Part shown: in pieces, positions 1-9,283 of the stretch
How positions within the stretch are numbered: position 1 is the first letter of the stretch
How the letters are laid out: each line of letters opens with the position of its first letter
Assembly (NCBI RefSeq): GCF_003340555.1
Contig: NZ_QPLJ01000012.1
Location: 62,001-126,000, forward strand
DNA length: 64,000 nt
Source of the DNA: Jannaschia formosa
Lineage (GTDB): Bacteria; Pseudomonadota; Alphaproteobacteria; Rhodobacterales; Rhodobacteraceae
Direction: 5' to 3'
Notes under the pieces: generated by a model
Databases searched by the model: none
What the model saw: only the letters and a program-made list of their open reading frames with translations
What the model was told of the DNA's origin: nothing
Translations under genes and position numbers: made by a program

Positions 1-765
1 CGCCGCCATCGACGCGCCGGAAGGCGTGGCGTTGCGCGCCGAGGGCACCCTGACCGGGCCCGAGGCCGATCTGGATTTCGCGCTGACCGTCCCGGAGATC
101 GGCGACTTCGTCGAGGGCATCCCCGGCGGCGTCGCCGCCGAGGGCCGCGCCTTCGTCGACGCGGACGGGTTCTGGAACGTCGATGCGGACGCGACCGGAC
201 CCTGGGACCTGACTGCCGCCGTCGAGGGCCGCGTCACCGGCGACCGGCCGGAGATCAGCTATACCGCCCGCCTGCCCGACCCGACCGCCCCCGTCCCCGC
301 ACTGGAAGCCGTCCCGGCGCTCGCCGCGCCGGTGGAGCTGTCGGGGACGCTGGCGCAGGAAGGCGCGGCCTGGGTCACCGACACCCGCGTCGACGGGCCC
401 GAAGGCATCGTGATCCGCGCCGAGGGCCCGGTGACCGGGCCGGGGCCGCGGCTGGATATCGCGGTGACCGTGCCCGAGTTGCAGGACTTCGTGGAGCAGG
501 TCGAGGGCACGCTGTCGCTCGATGGCACCGTCGCCCGCGAGGGCGAGGACTGGCGCGCCACGGTGCGCGCCGCCGGTCCCTACGACGCGCAGGCGACCGT
601 GGAGACGGTGCTGACCGACACGCCGCTCGCCATCGACTTCTCGCTGCTCGTGCCGGACCTGTCCGAGATCGTGCCGGCGGTGCCCGGGGGGCTGGATATC
701 GCGGGCATGGCCGTGCAGGCGCCCGAGGGCTGGCGGGTCGATGTGACCGGCACCGGCCCCTACGA
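1..765 (+). repeat. Left copy of long tandem repeat inside tamB (identical part)
   Basis: Positions 1-765 are identical base for base to 1285-2049 (period 1284 bp, 428 codons). The repeat may extend left of the window. Between 766 and about 1104 the copies still align but with scattered differences, for example t766/c2050 and AIAET versus VIAEA in protein. The abrupt change from perfect identity to partial divergence suggests recent duplication or gene conversion. Confidence 0.95.
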
Positions 766-3700
766 TGCGGCGCTGGAGGTCATGGCCCGCCTGCCCGAAG
801 CCGGGCCGGAAGTCGACGCGACCATCCGCATCCCCGATTCCTCGGCCATCGCCGAAACGCTGGAGGGCCCGCTGGTCGTCGAGGCGCAGGCGCGCCAGCG
901 CGACGGGGTCTGGTCGGCCGACCTCGACGCCTCCGGCCCCTTCGGCGCGACCGCGACCGCGCAGGCGAGCCTGCGGCCGGAGGGCGCCGAGGTGACCGCC
1001 GACATCCGCATCCCCGACGTGAGCGAGATCGATCCGCGCCTCGACGGCCCGCTGACCGTCGATCTGGACGCGCAGCAGGTCGACGGCGTCTGGGAGGCCG
1101 AGTTCGACGCCGACCTGCCCTTCGACGGCACCGCCGTCGGCACCGCCCGGCTTGGAGGAGAGAACCCGGAGGTCGACCTGGAGATCGTGCTGGCTGACGG
1201 CTCGGTGATCGACCCGCGGCTTGCCGGAGAGACCCGCGCGACGGTCTCGCTGACGCAGGACGAGGGGGGCGTCTGGCAGGGCACCGCCGCCATCGACGCG
1301 CCGGAAGGCGTGGCGTTGCGCGCCGAGGGCACCCTGACCGGGCCCGAGGCCGATCTGGATTTCGCGCTGACCGTCCCGGAGATCGGCGACTTCGTCGAGG
1401 GCATCCCCGGCGGCGTCGCCGCCGAGGGCCGCGCCTTCGTCGACGCGGACGGGTTCTGGAACGTCGATGCGGACGCGACCGGACCCTGGGACCTGACTGC
1501 CGCCGTCGAGGGCCGCGTCACCGGCGACCGGCCGGAGATCAGCTATACCGCCCGCCTGCCCGACCCGACCGCCCCCGTCCCCGCACTGGAAGCCGTCCCG
1601 GCGCTCGCCGCGCCGGTGGAGCTGTCGGGGACGCTGGCGCAGGAAGGCGCGGCCTGGGTCACCGACACCCGCGTCGACGGGCCCGAAGGCATCGTGATCC
1701 GCGCCGAGGGCCCGGTGACCGGGCCGGGGCCGCGGCTGGATATCGCGGTGACCGTGCCCGAGTTGCAGGACTTCGTGGAGCAGGTCGAGGGCACGCTGTC
1801 GCTCGATGGCACCGTCGCCCGCGAGGGCGAGGACTGGCGCGCCACGGTGCGCGCCGCCGGTCCCTACGACGCGCAGGCGACCGTGGAGACGGTGCTGACC
1901 GACACGCCGCTCGCCATCGACTTCTCGCTGCTCGTGCCGGACCTGTCCGAGATCGTGCCGGCGGTGCCCGGGGGGCTGGATATCGCGGGCATGGCCGTGC
2001 AGGCGCCCGAGGGCTGGCGGGTCGATGTGACCGGCACCGGCCCCTACGACGCGGCGCTGGAGGTCATGGCCCGCCTGCCCGAGGCCGGGCCGGAAGTCGA
2101 CGCGACCATCCGCATCCCCGATTCCTCGGTCATCGCCGAGGCGCTGGAGGGACCGCTGGTCGTCGAGGCGCAGGCGCGGCAGCGCGACGGGGTCTGGTCG
2201 GCCGATCTCGACGCCTCCGGGCCCTTCGGCGCGACCGCGACCGCACAGGCGAGCCTGCCGCCGGAGGGCGCCGAGGTGACCGCCGACATCCGCATCCCCG
2301 ACGTGGGCGAGATCGATCCGCGCCTCGAGGGACCGCTGACCGTCGATCTGGACGCGCAGCAGGTCGAGGGCGTCTGGGAAGCCGAGTTTGACGCCGCCGG
2401 ACCGCTCGACGCGACCGTGACCGCCTCGGCCCGCCTGCCCGAGGAGGGTGCGGAGGTCGTGGCCGACGTGCGCATCCCCGATTCCTCGGTGCTGTCGCCC
2501 CGGCTGAGCGGACCGCTGACCGCCGATCTGGACGCCGCGCAGACCGATGGCGTCTGGACCGTCGATTTCGACGCCGACCTGCCTTTCGACGGCACCGCCG
2601 TCGGGACCGCACGGCTGGATGGCCAGGATGCCGAGGCCGATCTGCGCCTGCGCCTGCCCGACAGCTCGGTCATCGCGCCGCAACTGAACGGACCGCTCGA
2701 CGCGGACGTGGTCGCGCGGCAGGTGGACGGGGTCTGGACCGTCGATGTCGACAGCGAGGGGCCCTTCGGGGGCACGATCGTCGCCGATGCGCGGATCGCG
2801 CCGGACGGGATCGAGGCGGATGCCAGCGTCAGCCTTCCCGACAGCTCCCGCGTGGCGCCGCAGCTGAGCGGACCGATCGACGCGGAGATCGAGGCCCGGC
2901 AGAGCGACGGCGTCTGGACGGTGACGGCGAACAGCCAGGGGCCGTTCCAGGGCACCGCCTCGGTCGAGGCCAGACTCGACGGGTCCGACGCGGACGTGAC
3001 GGCCAATCTCCGGCTGCCCGACGTCTCGGTGCTGGCGCCGCAGCTGAGCGGGCCGCTGACCGCAGAGGTCGACGCCAACCAGCGCGACGGGGTCTGGCGC
3101 GCCGACGTGACGGCGAGCGGCCCGCTGGGCGCCTCGGCCGAGGTGTCGGGCGTCGTCGCGGGTGCGCCAGTCAACGTCGACGTGTCGGTCTCGGTGCCGG
3201 ACGTCTCGCCCCTGGTGCCGGACCTGTCCGGGCCGCTGCGCGCGACGGGACAGGTGGACCAGGTCGGCGACGACTACCGGCTGGACCTGGACGTCTCGGG
3301 CCTGTCGGGGACGCAGGCCGATGTCTCGGGCACCGTCGCGCCCGACGGGACGCTGGCGCTGGACGTGGCGGGAACCGCGCCGCTGGGCCTCGCCAATCCG
3401 TTCATCGAGCCGCGCCGCCTGGGCGGCACCGCCCGGTTCGACCTGTCCATCGACGGCCCGCCGGAGCCCGGCTCGGTCACCGGGACGATCACCACCGAGG
3501 CCGCGGCGCTGGAGCTGCCGACCCTGCGCACCAGCCTGGACCCGATCTCGGCCACGATCCGCCTGACCGGCGGGCAGGCGGTGATCGACCTGACCGGCGC
3601 GGTCGAGTCCGGGGGCGACCTGACGGTCACCGGGCCGGTCGGGCTGGCCGCGCCGTACAACGCCGATCTCGCCATCCGCTTCGACGGGACGATCGAGGAC

Positions 3701-4654
3701 CCGAACCTCTATACCGCGCGCGTCACCGCGGCCATCGCCGTCCAGGGACCGCTGGCCGGCGGCGCGACGATCACCGGCGACGTGCTGATCCCCGAGGCCG
3801 AGATCGCGGTGCCCTCCACCGGCATCACCTCGGTCGGGGAGCTTCCCCCCATCGACCATCTCGGGGCGACCCGTCCCGTGCAGCGGACCCTGGCGCGGGC
3901 CCGTCAGGACGCCGCCTCGCAGGCGGAGGACGCCGCAGCGGCCGCGGTCCCGGGGCCGGGCTATCCGCTGAACATCACCGTGCGCGCGCCGGACCGCATC
4001 TTCGTGCGCGGGCGCGGGCTGGACGCGGAGCTGGGCGGGCAGTTGCTGGTGACCGGGACGACCAACAACGTCATCACCTCGGGCGGGTTCGAGCTGATCC
4101 GCGGGCGGCTCGACATCCTGCAACAGCGCTTCGAACTCGACGAGGGATCGATTACCTTTCAGGGCGACTTCGTGCCCTATATCCGCCTCGTCGCGGTGAC
4201 GGAGGCCGAGGCGCTGACCGCCTCGATCGTGGTCGAGGGGCCGGCGGACGACATCGACGTGAGCTTCGAATCCTCGCCCAACGCGCCCGAGGAGGAGATC
4301 CTGGCGCAGATCTTCTTCGGCCGCGACCTGAGCCAGCTGTCGCCGCTGCAGGCGCTGCAACTGGCCAATTCCATCGCGGTGCTGGCCGGGCGCGGCAATG
4401 GCGGCCTGCTGGAGCAGCTGCGCGGTGGCGCCGGGCTCGACGATCTGGACGTGACCACCGACGCGGAGGGCGAGACCGCGGTGCGGGCGGGCAAATACGT
4501 CTCGGACAACGTCTACACCTCGGTCGAGATCGACCAGGATGGCGATGCGGCCGTGTCGCTCAACATCGACCTGACGCCCGACCTGACCGTGCGCGGCACC
4601 ACCAGCGCCTCCGAGGGCAGCAGCCTCGGCCTCTATTTCGAGCGGGACTACTGA
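1..4654 (+). CDS. tamB: TamB-like translocation/assembly (AsmA-like lipid bridge) protein, 5' end outside window
   Basis: More than 1540 codons are open from the left edge to a TGA at 4652-4654, so the start lies outside the window. The C-terminal roughly 400 residues have the TamB (DUF490) character: beta-rich sequence, a GYPLNITVRAPDRIFVRGRGLDAELGG segment in spirit (residues about 1310-1345), a run ending in IFFGRDLSQLSPLQALQLA, and a strongly beta C-terminus ending in an aromatic (FERDY). Known TamB proteins form a periplasm-spanning hydrophobic groove that moves phospholipid to the outer membrane and works with TamA; that role is inferred here. The central part is built of about 60-residue units, each with a PD(S/V)S-x-PxLxGPL motif followed by a GVW motif. 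A 428-residue block is duplicated in tandem (see repeat entries). The next gene starts 2 bp after the stop, so it heads or continues a pqi operon. Confidence 0.88.
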   Translation, partial: AAIDAPEGVALRAEGTLTGPEADLDFALTVPEIGDFVEGIPGGVAAEGRAFVDADGFWNVDADATGPWDLTAAVEGRVTGDRPEISYTARLPDPTAPVPALEAVPALAAPVELSGTLAQEGAAWVTDTRVDGPEGIVIRAEGPVTGPGPRLDIAVTVPELQDFVEQVEGTLSLDGTVAREGEDWRATVRAAGPYDAQATVETVLTDTPLAIDFSLLVPDLSEIVPAVPGGLDIAGMAVQAPEGWRVDVTGTGPYDAALEVMARLPEAGPEVDATIRIPDSSAIAETLEGPLVVEAQARQRDGVWSADLDASGPFGATATAQASLRPEGAEVTADIRIPDVSEIDPRLDGPLTVDLDAQQVDGVWEAEFDADLPFDGTAVGTARLGGENPEVDLEIVLADGSVIDPRLAGETRATVSLTQDEGGVWQGTAAIDAPEGVALRAEGTLTGPEADLDFALTVPEIGDFVEGIPGGVAAEGRAFVDADGFWNVDADATGPWDLTAAVEGRVTGDRPEISYTARLPDPTAPVPALEAVPALAAPVELSGTLAQEGAAWVTDTRVDGPEGIVIRAEGPVTGPGPRLDIAVTVPELQDFVEQVEGTLSLDGTVAREGEDWRATVRAAGPYDAQATVETVLTDTPLAIDFSLLVPDLSEIVPAVPGGLDIAGMAVQAPEGWRVDVTGTGPYDAALEVMARLPEAGPEVDATIRIPDSSVIAEALEGPLVVEAQARQRDGVWSADLDASGPFGATATAQASLPPEGAEVTADIRIPDVGEIDPRLEGPLTVDLDAQQVEGVWEAEFDAAGPLDATVTASARLPEEGAEVVADVRIPDSSVLSPRLSGPLTADLDAAQTDGVWTVDFDADLPFDGTAVGTARLDGQDAEADLRLRLPDSSVIAPQLNGPLDADVVARQVDGVWTVDVDSEGPFGGTIVADARIAPDGIEADASVSLPDSSRVAPQLSGPIDAEIEARQSDGVWTVTANSQGPFQGTASVEARLDGSDADVTANLRLPDVSVLAPQLSGPLTAEVDANQRDGVWRADVTASGPLGASAEVSGVVAGAPVNVDVSVSVPDVSPLVPDLSGPLRATGQVDQVGDDYRLDLDVSGLSGTQADVSGTVAPDGTLALDVAGTAPLGLANPFIEPRRLGGTARFDLSIDGPPEPGSVTGTITTEAAALELPTLRTSLDPISATIRLTGGQAVIDLTGAVESGGDLTVTGPVGLAAPYNADLAIRFDGTIEDPNLYTARVTAAIAVQGPLAGGATITGDVLIPEAEIAVPSTGITSVGELPPIDHLGATRPVQRTLARARQDAASQAEDAAAAAVPGPGYPLNITVRAPDRIFVRGRGLDAELGGQLLVTGTTNNVITSGGFELIRGRLDILQQRFELDEGSITFQGDFVPYIRLVAVTEAEALTASIVVEGPADDIDVSFESSPNAPEEEILAQIFFGRDLSQLSPLQALQLANSIAVLAGRGNGGLLEQLRGGAGLDDLDVTTDAEGETAVRAGKYVSDNVYTSVEIDQDGDAAVSLNIDLTPDLTVRGTTSASEGSSLGLYFERDY
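1285..2049 (+). repeat. Right copy of long tandem repeat inside tamB (identical part)
   Basis: Second copy of the 1284-bp-period unit, identical to 1-765. Similarity continues with substitutions to about 2390. Beyond that the sequence follows shorter 60-residue TamB units that are related but clearly diverged. A segment encoding the DLPFDGTAVGTARL motif recurs at about 1108 and 2575, which shows modular shuffling within the gene. Confidence 0.95.
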
Positions 4655-4656
4655 GC

Positions 4657-5280
4657 ATGCAGCCCTCTCCCGACATGGTCTGCTGCCCGGTCTGCGACGC
4701 GCTCCACTGCTTCCCGGCCGATCCCGACCCGGGCGAGCGCGCGCGTTGCGTCCGCTGCCGCACGGTGCTCGCAAACGGGAAGGACCAGGCGATCCTGCAC
4801 ATCGTCGTGCTGGCGGCAACGGCGCTGGTGCTGATGACGATCGTGGTGTTCTACCCCTTCCTGGAGCTGCGCAACGGCGTCTTCGACAGCCGTGCCTCGG
4901 TCTTCGAGACCGTGATGAGCTTCAGCGAGGGCGTCATGGCGCCACTCTCGATCGCGGTGGCGGCCTTCGTGATCGTGCTGCCGATCGCGCGATTGTCGCT
5001 GCTGATCTGGGCGCTGGGGCCGCTGTCGGTCGACCGCGAGCCGTGGCCCGGGGCGGCCCGGGCGCTGCGCTGGGCCGAGATCCTGAAGCCCTGGGCCATG
5101 GCCGAGATCTTCATGGTCGGCGTCGCGGTGGCGCTGGTCAAGCTCGCCGATCTCGCCACGCTGTCGATGGGCCCGGCCTTCTGGTCCTTTGCCGCCATCG
5201 TCATCATCACCGCCCTCAAAGACACGCAGATGAGCAAGCATTCCGTATGGACGGCACTGGACACGGCCAAGACCCGCTAG
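4657..5280 (+). CDS. pqiA: PqiA-domain integral membrane protein (first half)
   Basis: 207 residues. The N-terminus has a zinc-ribbon-like pair of cysteine clusters (C9-C10-x2-C13 and C31-x2-C34) followed by about four membrane helices, starting near residue 50 (AILHIVVLAATALVLM). This is one PqiA domain. E. coli PqiA has two such domains in one chain of about 417 residues; here the second domain is a separate overlapping gene. PqiA proteins are inner-membrane partners of the MCE protein PqiB in intermembrane lipid trafficking. The start ATG at 4657 lies 2 bp after tamB, which points to translational coupling. Function is inferred from family and context. Confidence 0.85.
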   Translation: MQPSPDMVCCPVCDALHCFPADPDPGERARCVRCRTVLANGKDQAILHIVVLAATALVLMTIVVFYPFLELRNGVFDSRASVFETVMSFSEGVMAPLSIAVAAFVIVLPIARLSLLIWALGPLSVDREPWPGAARALRWAEILKPWAMAEIFMVGVAVALVKLADLATLSMGPAFWSFAAIVIITALKDTQMSKHSVWTALDTAKTR

Positions 5281-5900
5281 GCGCGCACACGCTGACGGCG
5301 CGAGAGGCGGGGCTGGTCGGCTGCCGCCACTGCACGCGCGTCTGCGCAGCGACCGACGAGCGCTGCCCGCGCTGCGGCGGAAAGCTCGTCAGCCGCGACC
5401 CCGGGGCGCTGCAGCGGGTCTGGGCCTGGTGGGTCGCGGGGGTGCTGCTGTTCATCCCGGCGAACCTCTACCCGATGCTGATCACCTCGACGGTCGGGCG
5501 CGCCTCCGAGGCGACCATCGTCGGCGGTGTGATCGAGCTGATGCATTACGGCGCCTATGCCGTGGCCGGCATCGTCTTCTTCGCCTCGGTGATGATCCCG
5601 GTCGGCAAGTTCGTCGCCATCGCCTATCTCGCCGTGCTGGTCCAGCGGGGCCACCGGACGAAGCCCTCGCACCTGCTGCACCTGTTCGAATTCGTCGAAT
5701 GGATCGGCCGCTGGTCGATGATCGACGTGTTCGTGGTGGCAATTCTGGTCGCGCTGGTGCAGTTCGACCTGATCGCAACCATCAACCCCGGAATCGCGGC
5801 GGTCTGCTTCGCGCTGTCGGTCGTGTTCACCATGCTCTCGGCGCTCAGCTTCGACAGCCGCGCCATCTGGGACCGGATCGAGACGCTTTCGGATGACTGA
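5247..5900 (+). CDS. pqiA: PqiA-domain integral membrane protein (second half)
   Basis: 217 residues from the ATG at 5247, which overlaps the end of the first pqiA gene by 34 bp in another frame. Two CxxC pairs (C26/C29 and C40/C43) precede about four membrane helices, beginning with AWWVAGVLLFIPANLYPM at residues 57-74. The PxNLYPM and LxxVG segments are typical of PqiA. A longer in-frame reading exists upstream, but it lies inside the first gene and encodes a charged, non-PqiA sequence, so 5247 is preferred. Together the two genes equal one classical two-domain PqiA. It overlaps pqiB by 8 bp. Confidence 0.83.
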   Translation: MDGTGHGQDPLGAHTLTAREAGLVGCRHCTRVCAATDERCPRCGGKLVSRDPGALQRVWAWWVAGVLLFIPANLYPMLITSTVGRASEATIVGGVIELMHYGAYAVAGIVFFASVMIPVGKFVAIAYLAVLVQRGHRTKPSHLLHLFEFVEWIGRWSMIDVFVVAILVALVQFDLIATINPGIAAVCFALSVVFTMLSALSFDSRAIWDRIETLSDD

Positions 5901-8900
5901 CACGCCTTCGCCGCAGGACCGGCCCCCCGCGCCGCAGATGGAACGGCCGCGCCGCCGCCGCATGGTCTCGGCCGTGTGGCTGGTGCCGATCGTGGCAGTC
6001 ATCATCGCGCTGGCCATCGCCTGGCAGTCCTATGCCAATCGTGGCGTGCTGATCGCCATCGCCTTTCCCGACGCGTCCGGCGTGCAGATCGGCACGACCC
6101 AGCTGCGCTTCCGCGAGGTGACGGTGGGCGTGGTCGAGGACGTGGGCTTCTCGGCCGACCTGACGCAGGTCAACGTCTATGTCCGCGTCTCGCGCAACAT
6201 CGCCCCCTATCTCGACGAGGACGCCGCCTTCTGGGTCGTCCAGCCGGAGGTGACGACGCGCGGGGTCGAGGGGCTGAACACGATCCTGTCGGGCACCTAC
6301 ATCCAGGGCACCTGGGACAGCGAGATCGGCGAGCCGCAGACCGCCTTCCTCGGCAACGAACGGGCGCCCATCGTGCCGCCCGGCGTGGAAGGCACGGCCA
6401 TCGTGCTGGCGTCGCGCGAAAGCTCGCGCCTCGGGCCGGGCGCCCCGATCCTCTACCGCGGGATCGAGGTCGGCGAGGTCGCGCAGCCGCGGCTGTCCCC
6501 CGACGGCTCCGAGATCCGGATCGACGCCTTCGTCCGCGCCCCCTACGACCGTCAGTTGTCGACGGCGACCCGGTTCTGGGACGCCTCGGGCGTGTCGGTC
6601 GACATCGGCGCGGGCGGGGTCGAGCTGAACATCGGCTCCATCGCGACGCTGGTCGAGGGCGGGCTGAACTTCGACACGCTGATCTCGGGTGGGAGCGAGA
6701 TCGAGCCGGGCCATGTCTTCACCATCTATGCCGACGAGGAAGCCGCCCGCGCCTCGACCTTCGAATCGCCCGCGCAGCGGTCGATCCTGGTCTCGACCCT
6801 GCTCCCCGCCTCGCAGCAGGGCCTCACCGTCGGGGCGCCGGTGCGTTACCAGGGCCAGCGGGTCGGGACGGTGGCGTCGATCACCGGCTTCGTGCGGCCT
6901 GACGATCCGACGGGCTCGGTCGAGCTGCTGGCGGTCATGTCGCTCCAACCCGCGAAGATGGGGCTGGAGGGGATGCAGACCGATCTGGAGGGGATCGATT
7001 TCATCACGGAACTGGTCAATGAGGAGGGGCTGCGCGCCCGGCCGGCCGCGACGGGACTGCTGGGCGGCAGCCTCGCGGTCGAGCTGGTCGAGCTGCCCGA
7101 CCCCCCGCCCGCGCGGGTCGAGATCGGGGTGACGGACACGCCGCTTCTTCCGGCGGTCGAGGGCGAGGAATCCGGTCTCGCCGCCAGCGCGTCCAGCGTG
7201 CTGGACAGGCTGGCCGCGCTGCCCGTCGAGGAGCTGCTGGACGCGGCGACGAGCCTGCTCAACAACGTCAACAGCATCGCCGCCGACGAATCGACCCGCG
7301 CGATCCCCGGCGCGGCATTGTCGGTGCTGGAGGAGAGCCAGGGCCTCATCGCCGAGGGCCGCAGCGTCATCGCGGCACCCGAGATCGCGCGCACGCTCGC
7401 CTCGATCGACACGGCTGCCGCCGACATCGCCGCGCTGTCGCAAGCGCTGCGCGAGCGGGAGGTGGCACGGGAACTGGCCGAGACCTTGGGCTCCGCCAAC
7501 ATCGCCTCCGACAACATCGCGCGGGCAACGCAGGACCTGGACGAGCTGGTGGCCGACCTGGCCGAGGTCTCGGCCGCGGCCCGGACCATCCTTGCGGACC
7601 CGGCGACGCAGGCGATCCCCGGCGCGGCGCTGGCCGCGGTCGAGGACGGGCAGGGGCTGATCCGCGACGGGCGCGCGATCCTTTCCTCGCCGCAGGTCGC
7701 GTCGGTCCTGATCGACATCGAGACGCTGGCCGACGACCTGGCGACCCTGTCCCAGCAGCTGGTCGAGACCGGCCTCGTGACCCAGGTCACGAGCACGCTG
7801 GAGACCGCCGACGCGGCGGCAGGCAACATCGCGCGGGGCACGCAGGATCTGGACGCGCTGACCGCCTCGATCCGGCAGGTCGCCGAAGAGGCGGGCGCGC
7901 TGCTCGCCGACGAGGCCACGCGCGCCCTCCCCGGCGCGGCGCTGGCGACGCTGGAGGAAGGTCAGGCCTTGATCGCCGAGGGACGCGAGATCGTCGCCAG
8001 CGGCCAGATCGCCACCATCCTCGACGAGGCGGCGCAGGCGACGGCCAGGATCAACTCCATCGTGGGCGAGTTCAGCGCGGCCGCGCTCGCGCCGCAGATC
8101 ACCGAGGCGGTGTCGGCGGCGACCACGGCCGCGCGCAACATCGCGGACGCGACGGTGGGGCTCGACGCGATCGCGCAGGGCGTCGACCGCGTCGTCGCCT
8201 CCGCCGACGCGCTGCTCGCCTCCGAGGAGGCGCAGGCATTGCCCGGCGCGGCGCTGGCCACGCTGCAGGAAGGTCAGGCGCTGATCGCCGAGGGACGCGA
8301 GATCGTCGCCGGCGGCCAGATCGCCGCCATCCTCGATGACGCCGCCGCGGCGACGGCCACGATCAACGACATCGTCGGCGAGCTGGGCGCGGCAGCGCTG
8401 GCGCCGCAGATCACCGAAGCGGTGTCGGCGGCGACCACCGCGGCCCGCAACATCGCCGACGGGACCGTGGGGCTGGAGAACATCGCGCAGGGGATCGACC
8501 GCGTCGTGGCCTCCGCCGACACGCTGCTCGCCTCGCAGGAGGTGCAGGCCCTGCCCGGCGCGACGCTGGGCCTGATCGAGGACGGGCGCGCGCTGGTCGC
8601 CTCGCCCGAGATCACGACGCTCATCCGCGAGCTGTCCGAGACGGCGACGAGCATCCGCACGATCACCACACAACTGGCCGCCGAGGATGCCGCGAGCCGT
8701 CTCACCGCCGCGCTCGCCGCCGCGGAGGAGGCCGCGCAGTCCGTCGCGGAAGGCACGCGCAATCTGCCCAGCCTCTCGGCCTCGGCCGAGCGGGTGCTGG
8801 CGCAGGCCGAGGAGCTGGGCGCCGGGCTGAACCGCCTGACGGTCAAGGCCGAGAGCCTCGCGCTGGAGGAGCTGGTGAACGCCACGACGGACCTGATGGT

Positions 8901-9279
8901 CACAGCCGACGCCTTCCTCTCCTCGGACGAGGCGGGGGACGTGCCGGTCGTGCTGTCGAACACGCTGGAGGAGCTGCGGCTGACGATCGAGACGATCCGC
9001 ACCGGCGGCACGCTGGAGAACCTGAACCGCACGCTGGTATCGGCCGGAAACGCCGCCGACAGCGTGGCCCAGACGACCGGAGAGCTGCCGGCGCTGGTCC
9101 AGCGCCTCGCCGCGCTGACCGAGCAGGCGGGTACGCTGCTGGAAAGCTATTCAGACGGCTCCCGCGTCAATCAGGAGCTCTATGCCGCGCTGCGCGCAGC
9201 CACGCGCGCCGCCGAGGACGTCAGTTCGCTCTCGCGGACGATCGAACGCAACCCGAACTCGCTCCTGCTGGGAAGATAG
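5893..9279 (+). CDS. pqiB: PqiB-like MCE-domain intermembrane transport protein, greatly extended
   Basis: 1128 residues, about twice the usual PqiB length (around 546 in E. coli). A basic N-terminus (ERPRRRRMVS) leads into one membrane helix at residues 25-43 (WLVPIVAVIIALAIAW). Three MCE/MlaD-type domains follow (roughly 46-140, 160-225 and 295-400), with typical signatures such as GVQIGTTQLRFREVTVG, GAPILYRGIEVGEV and GAPVRYQGQRVGTV. The remaining 700 residues are Ala/Glu/Ile-rich helical sequence made of repeats with an (I/L)PGAALxxxEEGQxLIxEGR motif. Known PqiB hexamers stack MCE rings and end in a coiled-coil tube that spans the periplasm; this tail would be a far longer tube or needle (inference). 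It overlaps the upstream gene by 8 bp and is followed 4 bp later by pqiC. Confidence 0.88.
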   Translation: MTDTPSPQDRPPAPQMERPRRRRMVSAVWLVPIVAVIIALAIAWQSYANRGVLIAIAFPDASGVQIGTTQLRFREVTVGVVEDVGFSADLTQVNVYVRVSRNIAPYLDEDAAFWVVQPEVTTRGVEGLNTILSGTYIQGTWDSEIGEPQTAFLGNERAPIVPPGVEGTAIVLASRESSRLGPGAPILYRGIEVGEVAQPRLSPDGSEIRIDAFVRAPYDRQLSTATRFWDASGVSVDIGAGGVELNIGSIATLVEGGLNFDTLISGGSEIEPGHVFTIYADEEAARASTFESPAQRSILVSTLLPASQQGLTVGAPVRYQGQRVGTVASITGFVRPDDPTGSVELLAVMSLQPAKMGLEGMQTDLEGIDFITELVNEEGLRARPAATGLLGGSLAVELVELPDPPPARVEIGVTDTPLLPAVEGEESGLAASASSVLDRLAALPVEELLDAATSLLNNVNSIAADESTRAIPGAALSVLEESQGLIAEGRSVIAAPEIARTLASIDTAAADIAALSQALREREVARELAETLGSANIASDNIARATQDLDELVADLAEVSAAARTILADPATQAIPGAALAAVEDGQGLIRDGRAILSSPQVASVLIDIETLADDLATLSQQLVETGLVTQVTSTLETADAAAGNIARGTQDLDALTASIRQVAEEAGALLADEATRALPGAALATLEEGQALIAEGREIVASGQIATILDEAAQATARINSIVGEFSAAALAPQITEAVSAATTAARNIADATVGLDAIAQGVDRVVASADALLASEEAQALPGAALATLQEGQALIAEGREIVAGGQIAAILDDAAAATATINDIVGELGAAALAPQITEAVSAATTAARNIADGTVGLENIAQGIDRVVASADTLLASQEVQALPGATLGLIEDGRALVASPEITTLIRELSETATSIRTITTQLAAEDAASRLTAALAAAEEAAQSVAEGTRNLPSLSASAERVLAQAEELGAGLNRLTVKAESLALEELVNATTDLMVTADAFLSSDEAGDVPVVLSNTLEELRLTIETIRTGGTLENLNRTLVSAGNAADSVAQTTGELPALVQRLAALTEQAGTLLESYSDGSRVNQELYAALRAATRAAEDVSSLSRTIERNPNSLLLGR
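7300..8640 (+). repeat. About five 104-residue repeats in the PqiB tail
   Basis: The motif PGAAL-x3-E-x-GQ-x-LI-x-EGR recurs at about 7310, 7618, 7930, 8240 and, degenerate, 8560. The third and fourth copies are spaced exactly 312 bp apart (gtcaggc at 7961 and 8273) and encode near-identical segments including ALAPQITEAVSAATTAARNIAD. Unlike the tamB repeat, the DNA copies differ at many synonymous sites, so these are older and the similarity is held at the protein level. Confidence 0.85.
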
Positions 9280-9283
9280 ACCG

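Noticed and set aside
259-561. Identical 100-codon antisense readings at 259-561 and 1543-1845
   Set aside because: They are simply the reverse of the duplicated tamB segment, so identity says nothing about coding.
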